The notes: generated from the letters alone by a model not told the origin. A stretch of DNA of 64,000 bases from Caldilineaceae bacterium (GCA_020634815.1 JACKBA010000007.1:1-64000), one strand, 5' to 3'. Shown: positions 1-9,927, numbered from the stretch's first letter. Numbers and translations are program-made.

Positions 1-227
1 TCGGGGCCGGGCGGGTGGAGCGGGTCGGCCTGGGCATAGAGCGGCGGGTCGGGTGCGGCGGGCTGGTCGGCCCAGTGGCGGTAGGTCGCCTCGACCCAGC
101 GCAGATAGGCCAGCAGGTCGGCGCGGCCGGGCAGGACGATGGGCACGCCGCCGGCAAAGATGGTCATGCGGCCGAGGCTGACGTTGACGGCCTGGATCGA
201 ACGGATGAAATGGGGGTCGACGCTCAT
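1..227 (-). CDS. Hypothetical protein, N-terminal part (runs off the left edge)
   Basis: An open frame on the minus strand starts at ATG 227 behind an AGG-containing Shine-Dalgarno (GAGGCAGG) and stays open to the window edge, giving 75 residues that begin MSVDPHFIRSIQAVNVSLG. Composition (Ala, Pro, Leu, Trp, Arg) and third-position GC match the neighbouring real genes. I do not recognise the family. It follows the DGR template repeat in the same orientation, so it could be another component of that locus or simply the next gene. The remainder lies outside the window. Confidence 0.5.
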   Translation of the reverse strand, partial: MSVDPHFIRSIQAVNVSLGRMTIFAGGVPIVLPGRADLLAYLRWVEATYRHWADQPAAPDPPLYAQADPLHPPGP

Positions 228-432
228 GACACCTGCCTCAGTTGATTGGCTCCACGCCGGCGGTCGCCCGGCAGGGCTACTGGGAGGCGTGGAGCCGGTT
301 CATCTTTGGCTTGCCGCTGCCGGCAAACCGGGATCGCATCCTGGACCTCTCTTTTTGGCCGCGGCCGCCGCCCGTGAGCGTGCGGCATTTCTGGCCTGGC
401 GATTGCTGCAACGTCCGGCGTGGCGAGAGGTG

Positions 433-504
433 CTGGCGAGGCGATACCCCAGGTTGTTGTTCCTGTTCCTGGGATTGTTCCTGTTACGATACGCCCCGCG
501 CACC
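433..504 (-). repeat. DGR template repeat (TR)
   Basis: This 72-bp segment begins 15 nt after the avd stop codon and is a near copy of 2177-2248 at the 3' end of the NACHT-FGE gene. Read on the minus strand it is asparagine-codon rich (AAC/AAT/AGG runs), as DGR templates are. It contains 20 adenines. The two copies differ at seven positions, every one an adenine in this copy, and all 52 non-adenine positions are identical. The direction of information flow is therefore from this TR to the VR. The last 20 nt (CTGGGGTATCGCCTCGCCAG) are identical in both copies and sit where the initiation-of-mutagenic-homing region is expected. Confidence 0.93.
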
Positions 505-519
505 TGCGGACGCGACCCT

Positions 520-894
520 TCAATTGGTGGCTTTGCGCCAGCCGCCCAGCATGCGCCCGATCTCGGCCATGAGACGCGCGCCGTGCTCGTACTGGCCGGC
601 GCTGATGTAGCGCAGTTCGTAGGCCAGGCGCCATTGCGTGCGCAGCGTCTCCAGCAGCACGTCGCTGCGGCGCAACGCTTCGCCGCGCGTGCGCGGCTCG
701 GCCTTGCGCGCCCGCACCAGCGCCTCCTGCACATCGAAGGCGGTGTCCAGCACGCGCTGAGCCAGCAGATGGCGCTGGGCGCGCGGGAACTCCTGCACGC
801 AGGGCACCAGCCAGCGCAGCAGGTCGTGGCAGCGGGCAAAGATGGGCATGTTGCGTTCGTCGTCGTCGGTGAGCGGTGGCGCTGGTTCCGTCAT
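520..894 (-). CDS. avd: DGR accessory variability determinant (Avd-like four-helix bundle)
   Basis: This 124-residue protein is predicted almost entirely alpha-helical, the usual size for Avd. It carries the family's recognisable C-terminal stretch (LRYISAGQYEHGARLMAE, then IGRMLGGWRK) and basic helices around LVRARKA. Avd proteins form a pentameric four-helix bundle that binds the DGR reverse transcriptase and the TR RNA and is needed for cDNA synthesis and homing. The gene lies between the RT pseudogene and TR. Its ATG at 894 overlaps the ancestral RT stop (TGA at 893-891), so RT and avd were once translationally coupled. This reading frame itself looks intact. Confidence 0.9.
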   Translation of the reverse strand: MTEPAPPLTDDDERNMPIFARCHDLLRWLVPCVQEFPRAQRHLLAQRVLDTAFDVQEALVRARKAEPRTRGEALRRSDVLLETLRTQWRLAYELRYISAGQYEHGARLMAEIGRMLGGWRKATN

Positions 895-932
895 GGCGAT
901 CTCGGTGGCGTTGGGCTGTTGCCCTGAATTGT

Positions 933-1078
933 ACGCGAAAAGACGAGCTTCGCCAACCAGGGCGCGTGCGTGCCTTTACGTCCCCGGCACGCACCACAGT
1001 CATATTGGTTGGCGGAGTTGGCCTGGTGCGTGCCGGGGACGTCAGCGTGCGGCACGCGAAAAGACGAGCTTCGCCAAC
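933..1078. repeat. Palindromic insertion with 25-bp direct repeats at the 3' end of the RT gene
   Basis: A 25-bp sequence at 933-957 is repeated exactly at 1054-1078. Between the copies lies an 18-bp inverted repeat (ACGTCCCCGGCACGCACC at 978-995, its complement at 1025-1042). The repeat period is 121 bp. Removing 121 bp joins the RT reading frame that ends at 1042 to the one that ends at 891, which overlaps the avd start. This is therefore an insertion into the end of the RT gene that duplicated 25 bp. Confidence 0.8.
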
Positions 1079-1317
1079 AGCCGCCGGCGCAGGCGCCAGG
1101 TGTCGGCGTGGGAGGCGTGGGCGATCCACGCGCGCAGCGACTCTTGCAGGCGGGCATGGCTGAGCCGGCCGGCGAGCACCAGCGCGTGCTGGCGTTGCAG
1201 ACGGCGCCGCGCCAGGCGCACATTGTCGGCGCGCAGGCGGCGGTAGGTCGGGTAGACGCGGAAGCCAAGAAAGGGGATGCCCGTCCGCACCGGGTAGACG
1301 TGCGCCTTGTGGTAGTT

Positions 1318-1480
1318 GAGGCTCAGAGTCCATTTGAAAATTCGCAATCTTGACGCAGAGACGCAGAGGCGCAGAGAAAAACGCAGAGAAAAGCCCTGCT
1401 TCGTTGTCGTTTTGCCTCTGCGAACCTCTGCATCTCTGCGCCTCTGCGTCGAATCCGGTAATTTCCAGACGGAGGCTGAG
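1318..1480. repeat. Palindromic interspersed repeat inserted in the RT gene (cgcagag family)
   Basis: A 154-bp net insertion is bounded by an 8/9 direct repeat (GAGGCTCAG at 1318-1326, GAGGCTGAG at 1472-1480). Inside are opposing arms built of short units such as GACGCAGAGGCGCAGAG (around 1353-1378) and CTCTGCGCCTCTGCGTC (around 1434-1450). Removing 154 bp restores the RT frame across the site. A half copy of the same unit lies at 33909-33940. Confidence 0.75.
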
Positions 1481-1833
1481 ACGCAGCCCGGCGAGGTGAT
1501 CCTGCACGGCTGATTTCCATTCGTGCAGCGCGGCCTTGTCGTCGCCAAAGAGCAGGAAGTCGTCGCAATAGCGCACATAGGCCGGGCACTTGAGCTCGCG
1601 CTTGACGAAGTGGTCGAGCGAGTTGAGGTAGAAGTTGGCCCACGTCTGCGAGGTGAGGTTGCCGATGGGCAGCCCGCGCGGGCGCAGCGGCGCCAGCAGG
1701 TCATCGCCGGGATACCACTCCGGCACGTAGACGGGGGCGAGCACGCCGGCGCCGCTGGCCAGGATGTGGTCGACGAGCGCCAGCACCGCGTCGTCGGCGA
1801 TGGTGCGGGCAAGCTTGGCGCGCAGGATGGCGT

Positions 1834-1980
1834 GGTGATGCGTGATGCGTAATGCGTGATACGTGATGCGTGATGCGTCAAACGTCAAGCGTTATACGTG
1901 ATGCGTCGGCTGGCGTCATCAGCAATTTGCAATCTGCAAATCATCCATCAGCAATTGATGTTTGCCCCTGCCAGATGGAC
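1834..1980. other. Low-complexity segment replacing RT motifs 1-3
   Basis: Between the two RT pieces lies sequence without RT similarity. One half (about 1834-1905) is made of variations on ATGCGTGATGCGT/ATACGTGATGCG. The other half (about 1918-1965) holds an AT-richer stretch with the inverted pair CAATTTGCAATC / CAGCAATTG. It replaces about 90 expected RT codons, so it reflects a deletion with replacement, not a simple insertion. Confidence 0.6.
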
Positions 1981-2163
1981 TCCAAAGCGAAGAGCTTCGG
2001 CTCCAGTGCGTACTCGAACGTGGCCACCTCGGGCCGGTCGCGCTTGCCGCGCCGGGCGCGGCGAAACGCAAAGTCGAGATTGGCGAAGGAAGTGATCTGA
2101 GGGAAGAGGTTGCGGTAGGTTTTCATAACAAGGAACAAAAGACAAAGGACAAAGAACAACTGC

Positions 2164-5030
2164 TCAAGAGAGAGTCCTGGCGAGGCGATACCCCAGGTCG
2201 TTGTGCCTGCTCCTGGGACCGTCCCAGTTACGATACGCCCCGCGCACCATCTTGCGCACCGCCGCCCAGCCGCCGCCGCGGGCGATGCGAATCCCCGCCG
2301 CGTCGGGATCCTCACGCGTGCCGTCGGCCACATAGGGATAGTCCGCCGCCAGTGTGGACGTCCACTCATAGACGTTGCCGGCCAGGTCGTAGATCCCGTC
2401 GGGCGTGGCGCCGTGCGGATAGGCGCCCACGGGCGTGGTGCCCATGACGCGGCCTTCCAGGCTGTTGAGGCGGCGCTCGTCCCAGTTGCCGCCCCACGGG
2501 AACAGACGCCGGCCGCGGCGCGCGGCCCATTCCCACTCCGGCTCTGCCGGCAGCCGCCAGCCCCCCCGGTGAGCCGCGCCAGCCACGCGGCGTAGGCCGC
2601 GGCCTCGTACCAGGTTATGCCCACGACGGGCTGGCTGGGGCTGGTGAGCGTGTCGTCGTCCCAATACCTCGGCTGGGTGAATTGCTGCCCCAACGGATAC
2701 CAGGAACGTATCAGCGCAGTATACCTCTCCTCGTCCCAAGTAACCAGCTCATTCCATTGTTCCGCTCCTCGTGGTGTATAGACGCCCTGTTTCAGGAGTT
2801 CCGCGATTCGCGCCGGGCGCTCACGGTTGCGTCGCCACTGGTCGATATACCAATCCACCGGATCATCCTCGCCCGGCACCGGTTCGCCGCGGCGCCAATA
2901 GCGGCCGCCCGCCGTCCACAGCGTCTCGTCGTCGTAGCCGCCGGCGGCCATGAAGCAGGCGTACTCGGCGTTAGTCACAGGGTAACGGCCCAGCGCATAG
3001 GGCGCCAGCATGACGTCGTGGCGCGGCTTCTCATCCTTGTCGGCCAGGCTGTCCGGGGGCCAGCGCCCGCTGCCGATGGTGGCCTTACCGCCGGCGATGC
3101 GCACGGCGGGCGGCAGGATGACGCGCACGCCCTGCACGCGCTCCACGGCGAAGCGCGGGTCGCCCAGCCGCCCCAGCAACAGCCCAGCCTCGATGTGGGA
3201 GCGCAGGTGCACGGCAGGGCTTGCCATGCGCTCAAGGAGCGCAGGTGCGAGTTGCGAGGGGCGAGGGGCGGGTTCGGCAGGAGGGGCGAGGGGCGAGTTG
3301 CGAGGGGCGAGGTCGGGGTTGTCCGCGGCGGGATCGGGCTGCACGCCAGGCGCGTCCTCGTGTCGCAACTCGCCCCTCGCCCCTCGCCCCTCTTCGCGCC
3401 CCTCGCCCCTCGCCCCTCGCAACTCTATCTCACATCGCGCAGCCAGCGCCGGGTTGACGGCCAGCACGGCATCGACCAGGTCAGGGTAGAGGCTGGCGGC
3501 CAGGATGGTGGTCTGCTCCCAGCCGGTGGGCGGCGGCGGCGGCAGCGGGTCCCACTCGCCGCGCGGCGCGGGCGGCATCTCGCGTTCCTTCCACGGTACG
3601 CGCCAGCGATCCGCCAGATCGTCGCCGGCGTCGTGGCGGCGCAGCAACTCCTCGGCGGCAAAGTACTCCTGGAGCAGGTGGTGGACAAAGCGCACGCCAT
3701 TCTCCGGCATGGCCGCCAGCAGCGACGCGCCGTGGGCAAAGTGCAGCACCGCGGCAGGCGGCGCCGGAATCTCCGTGCCGTCGCGCAGCGTCACCTGCGC
3801 CGGCATGGCATTGCACGCCCAGGCGCGGTCGACGAGCGTGCCTTCGCCGAGCTCCTGCATGGCGTAGGCCAGTTCGCCCAGCGCCACATGCTGGGCGCGG
3901 GCGTCGATCCAGCCGGGGAGATGCTTTGCTCGCTCGCGATCCAAGAGACGCTGCACGAAGCCTTCGAAGAGACGGGCGCGGTTGGCGGGCAGGTCGCCGC
4001 TCTCGGCAAAGATCTCGACCATGAGCAGCAGGTAGTAGGGCGTGCGCGCCAGCGGCAGCAGCGTGGCGTGGCGATCGGCCAGCAGCGCGGCCAGGGCGGC
4101 GCCGCGGCCGGCGTCGTCGAGATAGCGGCCGGCAAACTCCTCAATCTGTGCGTCGGTGAGCGGGTCGATCTCCACTTGCGGCGCGGCCAGCTCGCCCTGG
4201 TAGTCGAGCGTGCGGCTGGTGAAAATAAGGGCATTGCCGGCGGGCAGGTCGCGCCAGAACGACTCCCACTCCTGCACGCGCTCGTCGTAGCGCTCGCGGC
4301 GCGCCTCGTTGAGCGCGTCGGCCAGCAGGCAGAGGCGGCCCTGCTTGAGTGTGGCGGCCAGCTCGGCGGCGGCCTCCGCGGGCGTGCAGGCCAGCTCGAT
4401 CTGCCACATGCGCGCCAGGAAGCTGTGCGGGTCCTCGCCAGCCTTCTGCGCGGCCAGACGCACGAAGAAGGGCAGGCGGGCGGCGCCGTCGGCGCGCAGG
4501 CTGCGGTGCGCCTCGTCGAGCGCGATCTTCTCCAGCACGGTGGTCTTGCCTGCGCCGGGCGGCGCCAGCAGCACAAAGGTGGGCTGGAGGCTCATGGCCT
4601 CCTGGATGTTCTTGAGCGGACGGCGCTCGATCTGGCGTTCCGGGCCGTCGCCGCGCACGAGCACCTGGCGGTAGGCGGGGTCGATCTGCGGCGGAGGTCG
4701 ATAGCCGCCGGCCAGCGTCACGTAGCGCGTGTTCCAGCGGCGGTAGGTGGGGTCGATGATCAGGCGGGTGAGGTAGCGATCCTCGCGCTCGCGGCGCTCG
4801 GTGACGGGCAGCTTGGCCAGGTACTTACCCAGCGCCTCGGCCTGCGCCGCGCCCAGCGTCATCTCATCGGCGCCGGCGCGGATCACGCCGTCGTACACCG
4901 TGAGATCGGGCGCGCGCAGCAGGGGCGCCAGCCGATCGAGCAGCAGTTGGAGATCGGCGCCGGTGAACTCGAGCCGGACGTTGAGATCGTGGCCGACAAA
5001 AATCTGGGTGCGGAGGTCGTCGATGTTCAT
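2164..5030 (-). CDS. NACHT NTPase fused to a C-terminal FGE-sulfatase (CLec-fold) domain, DGR target; single-base frameshift
   Basis: The start is ATG 5030. The N-terminal effector or adaptor region covers about residues 1-120. A NACHT-type STAND NTPase follows, with P-loop APPGAGKTT (156-164) and Walker B LCLLADALNE (about 233-242). NACHT-associated helices follow (VHHLLQEYFAAEELL near 460). From about 640 comes an FGE-sulfatase domain (YALGRYPVTNAEY, VVGITWYEAAAYAAWL, then RLPAEPEWEWA, DLAGNVYEWT) ending in the VR. The frame breaks at a G7 tract (complement 2561-2567). Eight G would restore LTGGGWRLPAEPEWE and a 955-residue product ending at TGA 2166-2164. Seven G sends translation into a wrong frame that stops near 1941. 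NACHT-CLec proteins are thought to be inducible sensors in anti-invader conflict systems, with the VR tuning ligand specificity. The shift may be a sequencing error, phase variation or decay. Confidence 0.88.
2177..2248 (-). repeat. DGR variable repeat (VR)
   Basis: This is the 72-bp counterpart of TR (433-504), at the extreme 3' end of the NACHT-FGE gene, ending 11 nt before its TGA. Relative to TR the coding-strand changes are AGG to TGG, AAC to GAC, AAT to GGT (two changes), AAC to AGC, AAC to CAC and AAC to GAC. That is seven substitutions, all at template adenines, changing six amino acids (Arg to Trp, Asn to Asp, Gly, Ser, His, Asp). In FGE-fold DGR targets these residues line the ligand-binding face of the C-type-lectin-like fold. 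Confidence 0.93.
3239..3430. repeat. GAGGGGCGAGGGGCGAG palindromic repeat in frame inside the NACHT-FGE gene
   Basis: Opposing arms built of GCGAGGGGCGAGG units (about 3246-3312) and their complement CTCGCCCCTCGCCCCTCG (about 3367-3422) interrupt the region between NACHT and FGE domains. They are translated as a low-complexity Arg/Gly/Glu and Pro/Leu/Ala linker (for example RGARGEGREEGRGARG and PLAPPAEPAPRPSQLAP). The reading frame is kept. The same unit occurs in the A2M gene near 21730. Confidence 0.75.
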
Positions 5031-5080
5031 GCGGATGTCATGGCAGCCTGTGCGCTGGGTGGCGGTTGCTGCCTGTCAGT

Positions 5081-6225
<1,145 letters not shown>

Positions 6226-6226
<1 letters not shown>

Positions 6227-7065
6227 CACGCCTCCTCAACCGACAACGGTCGCGGCTGCCGGCCGTCGACGTCGGTGAACCCGTAGTCGAGTGCGACCTG
6301 CGCCGCAACGAACACCTGGCCCGATTTCGCCAGGATGGCCGGATCGGCCGCCAGGGCGGCTACCGCGCGGCCCTGGAATTCGGGCGACTCGCTGTTGCTC
6401 ATGTCGAAGTACTCGGCCGCGGCCAGGACTGATTCGGTACGCACCAGGCCGGGATAGAGAGTCACGGCGGCGACATTGTGCGGTCGCAGTTCGTGCGCCA
6501 TGCAGCGCACCATGTGGTCATCGGCCGCCTTGGCCGCACCATAGGCGACACCCTTGTCGGGGCGCTGTGCGGCAAAGTAGGAGACCGTCACGATCAGGCC
6601 CGACTGCTGGGCGATCATCAGCGGCGCGGCCAGGGCGCTGGCCGTGAAATGGGCGCGCACGCCGCTGTCGAACATCTTGTCCCAGCGCGCAAAGGGCATA
6701 TCCCAGAAGCCTTGTTCCAGCCAGAACTCGGTGCCGTCATAGAAATGCTCGTAGCCGCCCCACACATTGTTGACCAGGATGTCGAGGCGACCCTGTTCGC
6801 TACGGATCTGCTCGAACAGGGCGCGACTCTGCGCGTCGTCCGTGTGGTCGCACAGCACGGCGATGCCCTGCCCGCCGGCGTGCGTCACCTCATCCGCAAC
6901 GGTTTGCAAGGTGTCACCGAGGCCGCCAGGGCTGGCGCCGGCGCGGCTGGTGCGTCCGGTCACGTAGACGGTCGCGCCCGCCTCGCCGAGCCCCAGCGCG
7001 ATCCCTCGACCGACACCGCGACTGGCGCCCGTCACCAACGCTACTTTCCCAGACAAGTTGCCCAT
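6226..7065 (-). CDS. Short-chain dehydrogenase/reductase
   Basis: This is a 279-residue SDR. The nucleotide-binding motif TGASRGVGRGIA sits at the N-terminus (GKVALVTGASRGVG). LDILVNNVWGG corresponds to the NNAG position. The catalytic region reads VTVSYFAAQRPDKGVAYGAAKAADD, with the Tyr-x-x-x-Lys motif (YGAAK). The family reduces or oxidises alcohols and ketones with NAD(P)H. The start at ATG 7065 removes an unlikely 46-residue extension and puts the Rossmann motif at residue 8, as usual. It overlaps the downstream CoA-transferase gene by one base, suggesting one operon. The substrate is unknown. Confidence 0.85.
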
Positions 7066-7251
7066 GTATCGCTCCGCGTGGTTGAAAAGGAGAATGGTTG
7101 CCAACTTCATGGTACCAGAAAGCCGGCGCGACCCGCTGATCCGTGGGGCCGGGGCACGCATTTCCAATCTCGATCGTAGCGACTTGGGCGAATTGGTATA
7201 CACTGGAACAGTATTCGTTCACGCTGTACGAACTCCGAGAGAGCCAACACC

Positions 7252-7698
7252 ATGTCGCCGATCCAACACACCTTTGACACGCTGGCGCCCGGCGACGAGA
7301 TCGACCTGGGCAGCCGCCAGGTGACCGAAGCCGAGATCATCGCCTTTGCGCGCGACTTCGACCCGCAGCCCTTTCACATCGACCCCGATGCGGCCGAGGC
7401 GTCGATCTTTGGCGGGATCATCGCCAGCGGGTGGCACACGTGCGCGCTGACCATGCGCCTGCTGGTCGACGGCTTTCTCAGCCACGCCGACAGCATGGGC
7501 TCGCCGGGCGTGGAGCAGATCCGCTGGCTGCGCCCCGTACGGCCGGGCGATACACTGACCGCGCGCATCCGCGTGCTGGAGAAGCGTCCGTCGCAGAGCA
7601 AGCCGGATCGCGGCAGCATCAAGTCGCTTACCGAGGTGACCAACCAGGCCGGCGACCTGGTGATGACGATGGAGAGTTTCGTATTGATGGGCCGCTAG
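7252..7698 (+). CDS. MaoC-like hotdog-fold dehydratase
   Basis: The 148-residue single-domain protein has the MaoC/(R)-hydratase motif FDPQPFHIDPDAAEASIFGG, containing the Asp and His used by (R)-specific enoyl-CoA hydratases, followed by IIASGWHTCALTMRL. It probably adds water to a 2-enoyl-CoA or acts on a related acyl thioester. The ATG at 7252 follows a 186-bp spacer shared with the divergent SDR gene. It may be functionally linked to the neighbouring CoA-transferase/SDR pair (acyl-CoA metabolism). The exact substrate cannot be read from the sequence. Confidence 0.85.
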   Translation: MSPIQHTFDTLAPGDEIDLGSRQVTEAEIIAFARDFDPQPFHIDPDAAEASIFGGIIASGWHTCALTMRLLVDGFLSHADSMGSPGVEQIRWLRPVRPGDTLTARIRVLEKRPSQSKPDRGSIKSLTEVTNQAGDLVMTMESFVLMGR

Positions 7699-7761
7699 CC
7701 CGCCCTGCCATGAGCGGCCCGCAGCCGCCAGGAGATCGCCCGGCGCCAGGAAAAGACCGCT

Positions 7762-9927
7762 ATGAATGAGATCACCGACTTTCTCGTTCGCAACATGATC
7801 GCCGTCTACTTCTTCTACGGGCTGGCCTTCTTCACCATGGGGCTGGCACTGGCCATGACCAGCCGGGAGACCTCGCGGCTGCGCTTTGCGCGCGCCATTC
7901 CCTACATGGCAGCCTTCGGCCTCCTGCACGGCCTCCACGAGTGGTACGAGATGGGGCAGCGCATCGCCGTCGAGACGCAGCAGCATGTGGTCGGCTTGCC
8001 GGAAGAGATCGTGCGGCTGGCGTTGCTCGTCGTCTCGTTCGTCATGCTGCTCTGTTTTGCCGTGCAGTTGCTGGTGCCGGCCTCGGTGCCGCGCGAGCGG
8101 ATCTTCGCGCCGGTCGCCATCCTGGTATTGGTCTGGGTCATCGCCACGCTCGTCTTGATCGGGCTGCAACCCACGACGCCGCTGGGCGCCATCGCCGTGG
8201 CCGACGGGCTGGCGCGCTATCTGCTGGCGATTCCGGGCGCAGCGCTGGCAGCGTGGGCGCTCATGCGCGAGCAGCGCGTCTTCCGCGCCATGGATCTGTC
8301 GCAATTCGGGCGCGACATGGTCTGGGCGGCGGCGGCGCTCCTCCTCTACGGCGTCGTCGGCCAGGTGTTCGTGCGCCAGAGCACGCTGCCGTGGTCAGTT
8401 ATCTTCAACAACGAGAATTTCCTGGCCTGGTTCGGCATCCCCGTGCAACTCTTCCGTGCCGTCATGGCCGTTGCGCTGACCGTCTTCCTCATGCGCCTCA
8501 TGAACGCCTTTGCCGTGGAAAATCGCCGGCGACTGGATGCGGCCAATGCCGAGCGCATGTCGGCCCAGCAGGCCGCGATCATGACGGAGCGCCGCAACAC
8601 CGCGGCCATGGAGGCCATGAACGACGAGCTGCGCCTGGCCGCGCACAAGCTCTCGCTGCTGCTCGACGTCTCCAATCTGCTGGACATGCCGGGGACGCTC
8701 GCAGAACGTCTGCAACTGGCGCTCGACCGCATCATCCAGGCGCTGCCCTTTGCCAACGCCGGGCTCATGGTCATCGCCCGCTGGGGCGATCACGCCGAAG
8801 CGGTGATGGGCAAGGTCGGCTTTGCGCCTGCCGCCGGGGCAGCGTTCACCGCCACTCCGGACGATGAGGTGCTCTCCGTGCAGGCGGTGGAGCTGGGACG
8901 CGTCTCGATCGAGCGGGCCATGGCCATGTGCCGCCACACCGACGGCGCCGTCATCGAGTTCAACGCCGCGGCCGAGACGGACGATCCCGACCACAAGTGC
9001 CGCTCCTATGGCGCGCCGACCACCATGATCGCCTATCCCGTCACGGCGCACCAGGCGGTCTATGGCAGCATCGTGCTCGTGCGCGTCTCGCCGATTCCCT
9101 ACCGGCCGGCCGCGCCCGAGATGGCGCTCATGGCCGGCGTCGCCCAGCAGCTTGGCGTCTCCATCGAGAACGCCCTGCTCAGCGAGGAGGCGCAGCGCCA
9201 CGAACGGCTGCTCGGCGAACTCCTGCGCCAGGTCGTCGGCGCGCAGGAGACCGAACGCCAGCGCATCGCCCGCGAGTTGCACGACGCCACGGGCCAGTCG
9301 CTCACGGCCGTCGGGCTGGGGCTGCGCGGGGTGGAGACGCAGCTTTCCCAGGCGTCGTGCGATCCCGAATTGTCGTCGCTGGCCGCACAGGTGAAGGAGT
9401 TGCGCACCTTCTCGCAGAACGCGCTGGGCGAATTACGCAACATCATCAGCGACCTGCGCCCGCCGCAACTGGACGAGTTGGGACTGGGCGCGGCGCTGCG
9501 CTGGTACGCACAGGCCTACGCTCGGCGCCGTGCCGTCCCGGTCGATCTGGTCATCGAAGGCGACGACGCCCGCCTGCCCGCCGACTATCGCACCGTGCTC
9601 TTCCGCGTTGCCCAGGAGTCGCTCACGAACATCGCCAAGCACGCGCACGCCGAGCAGGTCGCCGTGCGGCTGCACATGGGCGACGACTCCGTCGAACTGG
9701 AGATCGCCGATGACGGCGTCGGCTTCGATCCGTCGCTGCCGGAGCAACTGGCGCGCCAGCCGGGCGTGGGCTGGGGCGTCGTCGGCATGCGCGAGCGGGC
9801 GCTGCTGCTGGGCGGCACGTGCGTCATCGACACGGCGCCGGGCAAGGGCACACGCGTGCGGGTCACCGCGCCACTCACCCACGAACGCAACCACCATCCC
9901 GGTGAAGGAGGGAACAACCATGAGTAA
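7762..9927 (+). CDS. Membrane sensor histidine kinase (HisKA_3, NarX/LiaS type) with GAF domain
   Basis: The 721-residue kinase has seven or so hydrophobic segments in residues 1-260 (a 7TM-like sensor region), a short coiled coil and a GAF-like domain at about 300-465. The dimerisation and phosphoacceptor helix is ERQRIARELHDATGQSLTAV, with the acceptor His near residue 506. A HATPase domain follows (N box QESLTNIAKHA, G1 ADDGVGFDP, G2 GWGVVGMRERA). It autophosphorylates on His and passes phosphate to the response regulator encoded immediately downstream, whose start overlaps this gene by 8 nt. The signal is unknown. A nearby redox operon is a possible target but nothing in the sequence proves it. 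Confidence 0.9.
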   Translation: MNEITDFLVRNMIAVYFFYGLAFFTMGLALAMTSRETSRLRFARAIPYMAAFGLLHGLHEWYEMGQRIAVETQQHVVGLPEEIVRLALLVVSFVMLLCFAVQLLVPASVPRERIFAPVAILVLVWVIATLVLIGLQPTTPLGAIAVADGLARYLLAIPGAALAAWALMREQRVFRAMDLSQFGRDMVWAAAALLLYGVVGQVFVRQSTLPWSVIFNNENFLAWFGIPVQLFRAVMAVALTVFLMRLMNAFAVENRRRLDAANAERMSAQQAAIMTERRNTAAMEAMNDELRLAAHKLSLLLDVSNLLDMPGTLAERLQLALDRIIQALPFANAGLMVIARWGDHAEAVMGKVGFAPAAGAAFTATPDDEVLSVQAVELGRVSIERAMAMCRHTDGAVIEFNAAAETDDPDHKCRSYGAPTTMIAYPVTAHQAVYGSIVLVRVSPIPYRPAAPEMALMAGVAQQLGVSIENALLSEEAQRHERLLGELLRQVVGAQETERQRIARELHDATGQSLTAVGLGLRGVETQLSQASCDPELSSLAAQVKELRTFSQNALGELRNIISDLRPPQLDELGLGAALRWYAQAYARRRAVPVDLVIEGDDARLPADYRTVLFRVAQESLTNIAKHAHAEQVAVRLHMGDDSVELEIADDGVGFDPSLPEQLARQPGVGWGVVGMRERALLLGGTCVIDTAPGKGTRVRVTAPLTHERNHHPGEGGNNHE

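Larger units (their letters stand above)
891..2126 (-). pseudogene. DGR reverse transcriptase, disrupted
   Basis: Three collinear pieces in different frames make up a DGR-type RT. The N-terminus starts at ATG 2126 (MKTYRNLFPQITSFANLDFA, an RGKRDRPEV motif) and is lost after about 1981. The middle resumes near 1834 with the DGR hallmark GLPIGNLTSQ (the I/V/L-G-x-x-x-S-Q form instead of QGxxxSP) and the active-site motif YCDD in YVRYCDDFLLF. The C-terminus resumes at 1317 with YHKAHVYPVRTGIPFLGFRV and RRLRADNVRLARRRL. RT motifs 1-3, including the first catalytic Asp, are missing between pieces 1 and 2 (roughly 90 codons expected). A 154-bp palindromic insertion separates pieces 2 and 3, and a 121-bp insertion separates the last codons. 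As written the gene cannot make an active RT. It was the cDNA-making enzyme of the DGR. Confidence 0.88.

Noticed and set aside
224..1888. Long minus-strand frame across the RT, avd and TR region
   Set aside because: Only its first third (around YVRYCDDFLLF) is RT-like; the remainder runs out of frame through avd and TR with a shadow-gene composition.
3239..3430. Possible second TR/VR pair in the GAGGGGC repeat
   Set aside because: The arms are inverted and the differences are not adenine-biased; it is an interspersed palindrome.
7066..7251. Promoter pair between SDR and MaoC genes
   Set aside because: TATACA near 7197 is present but no -35 lies at a proper distance, so no promoter is called.
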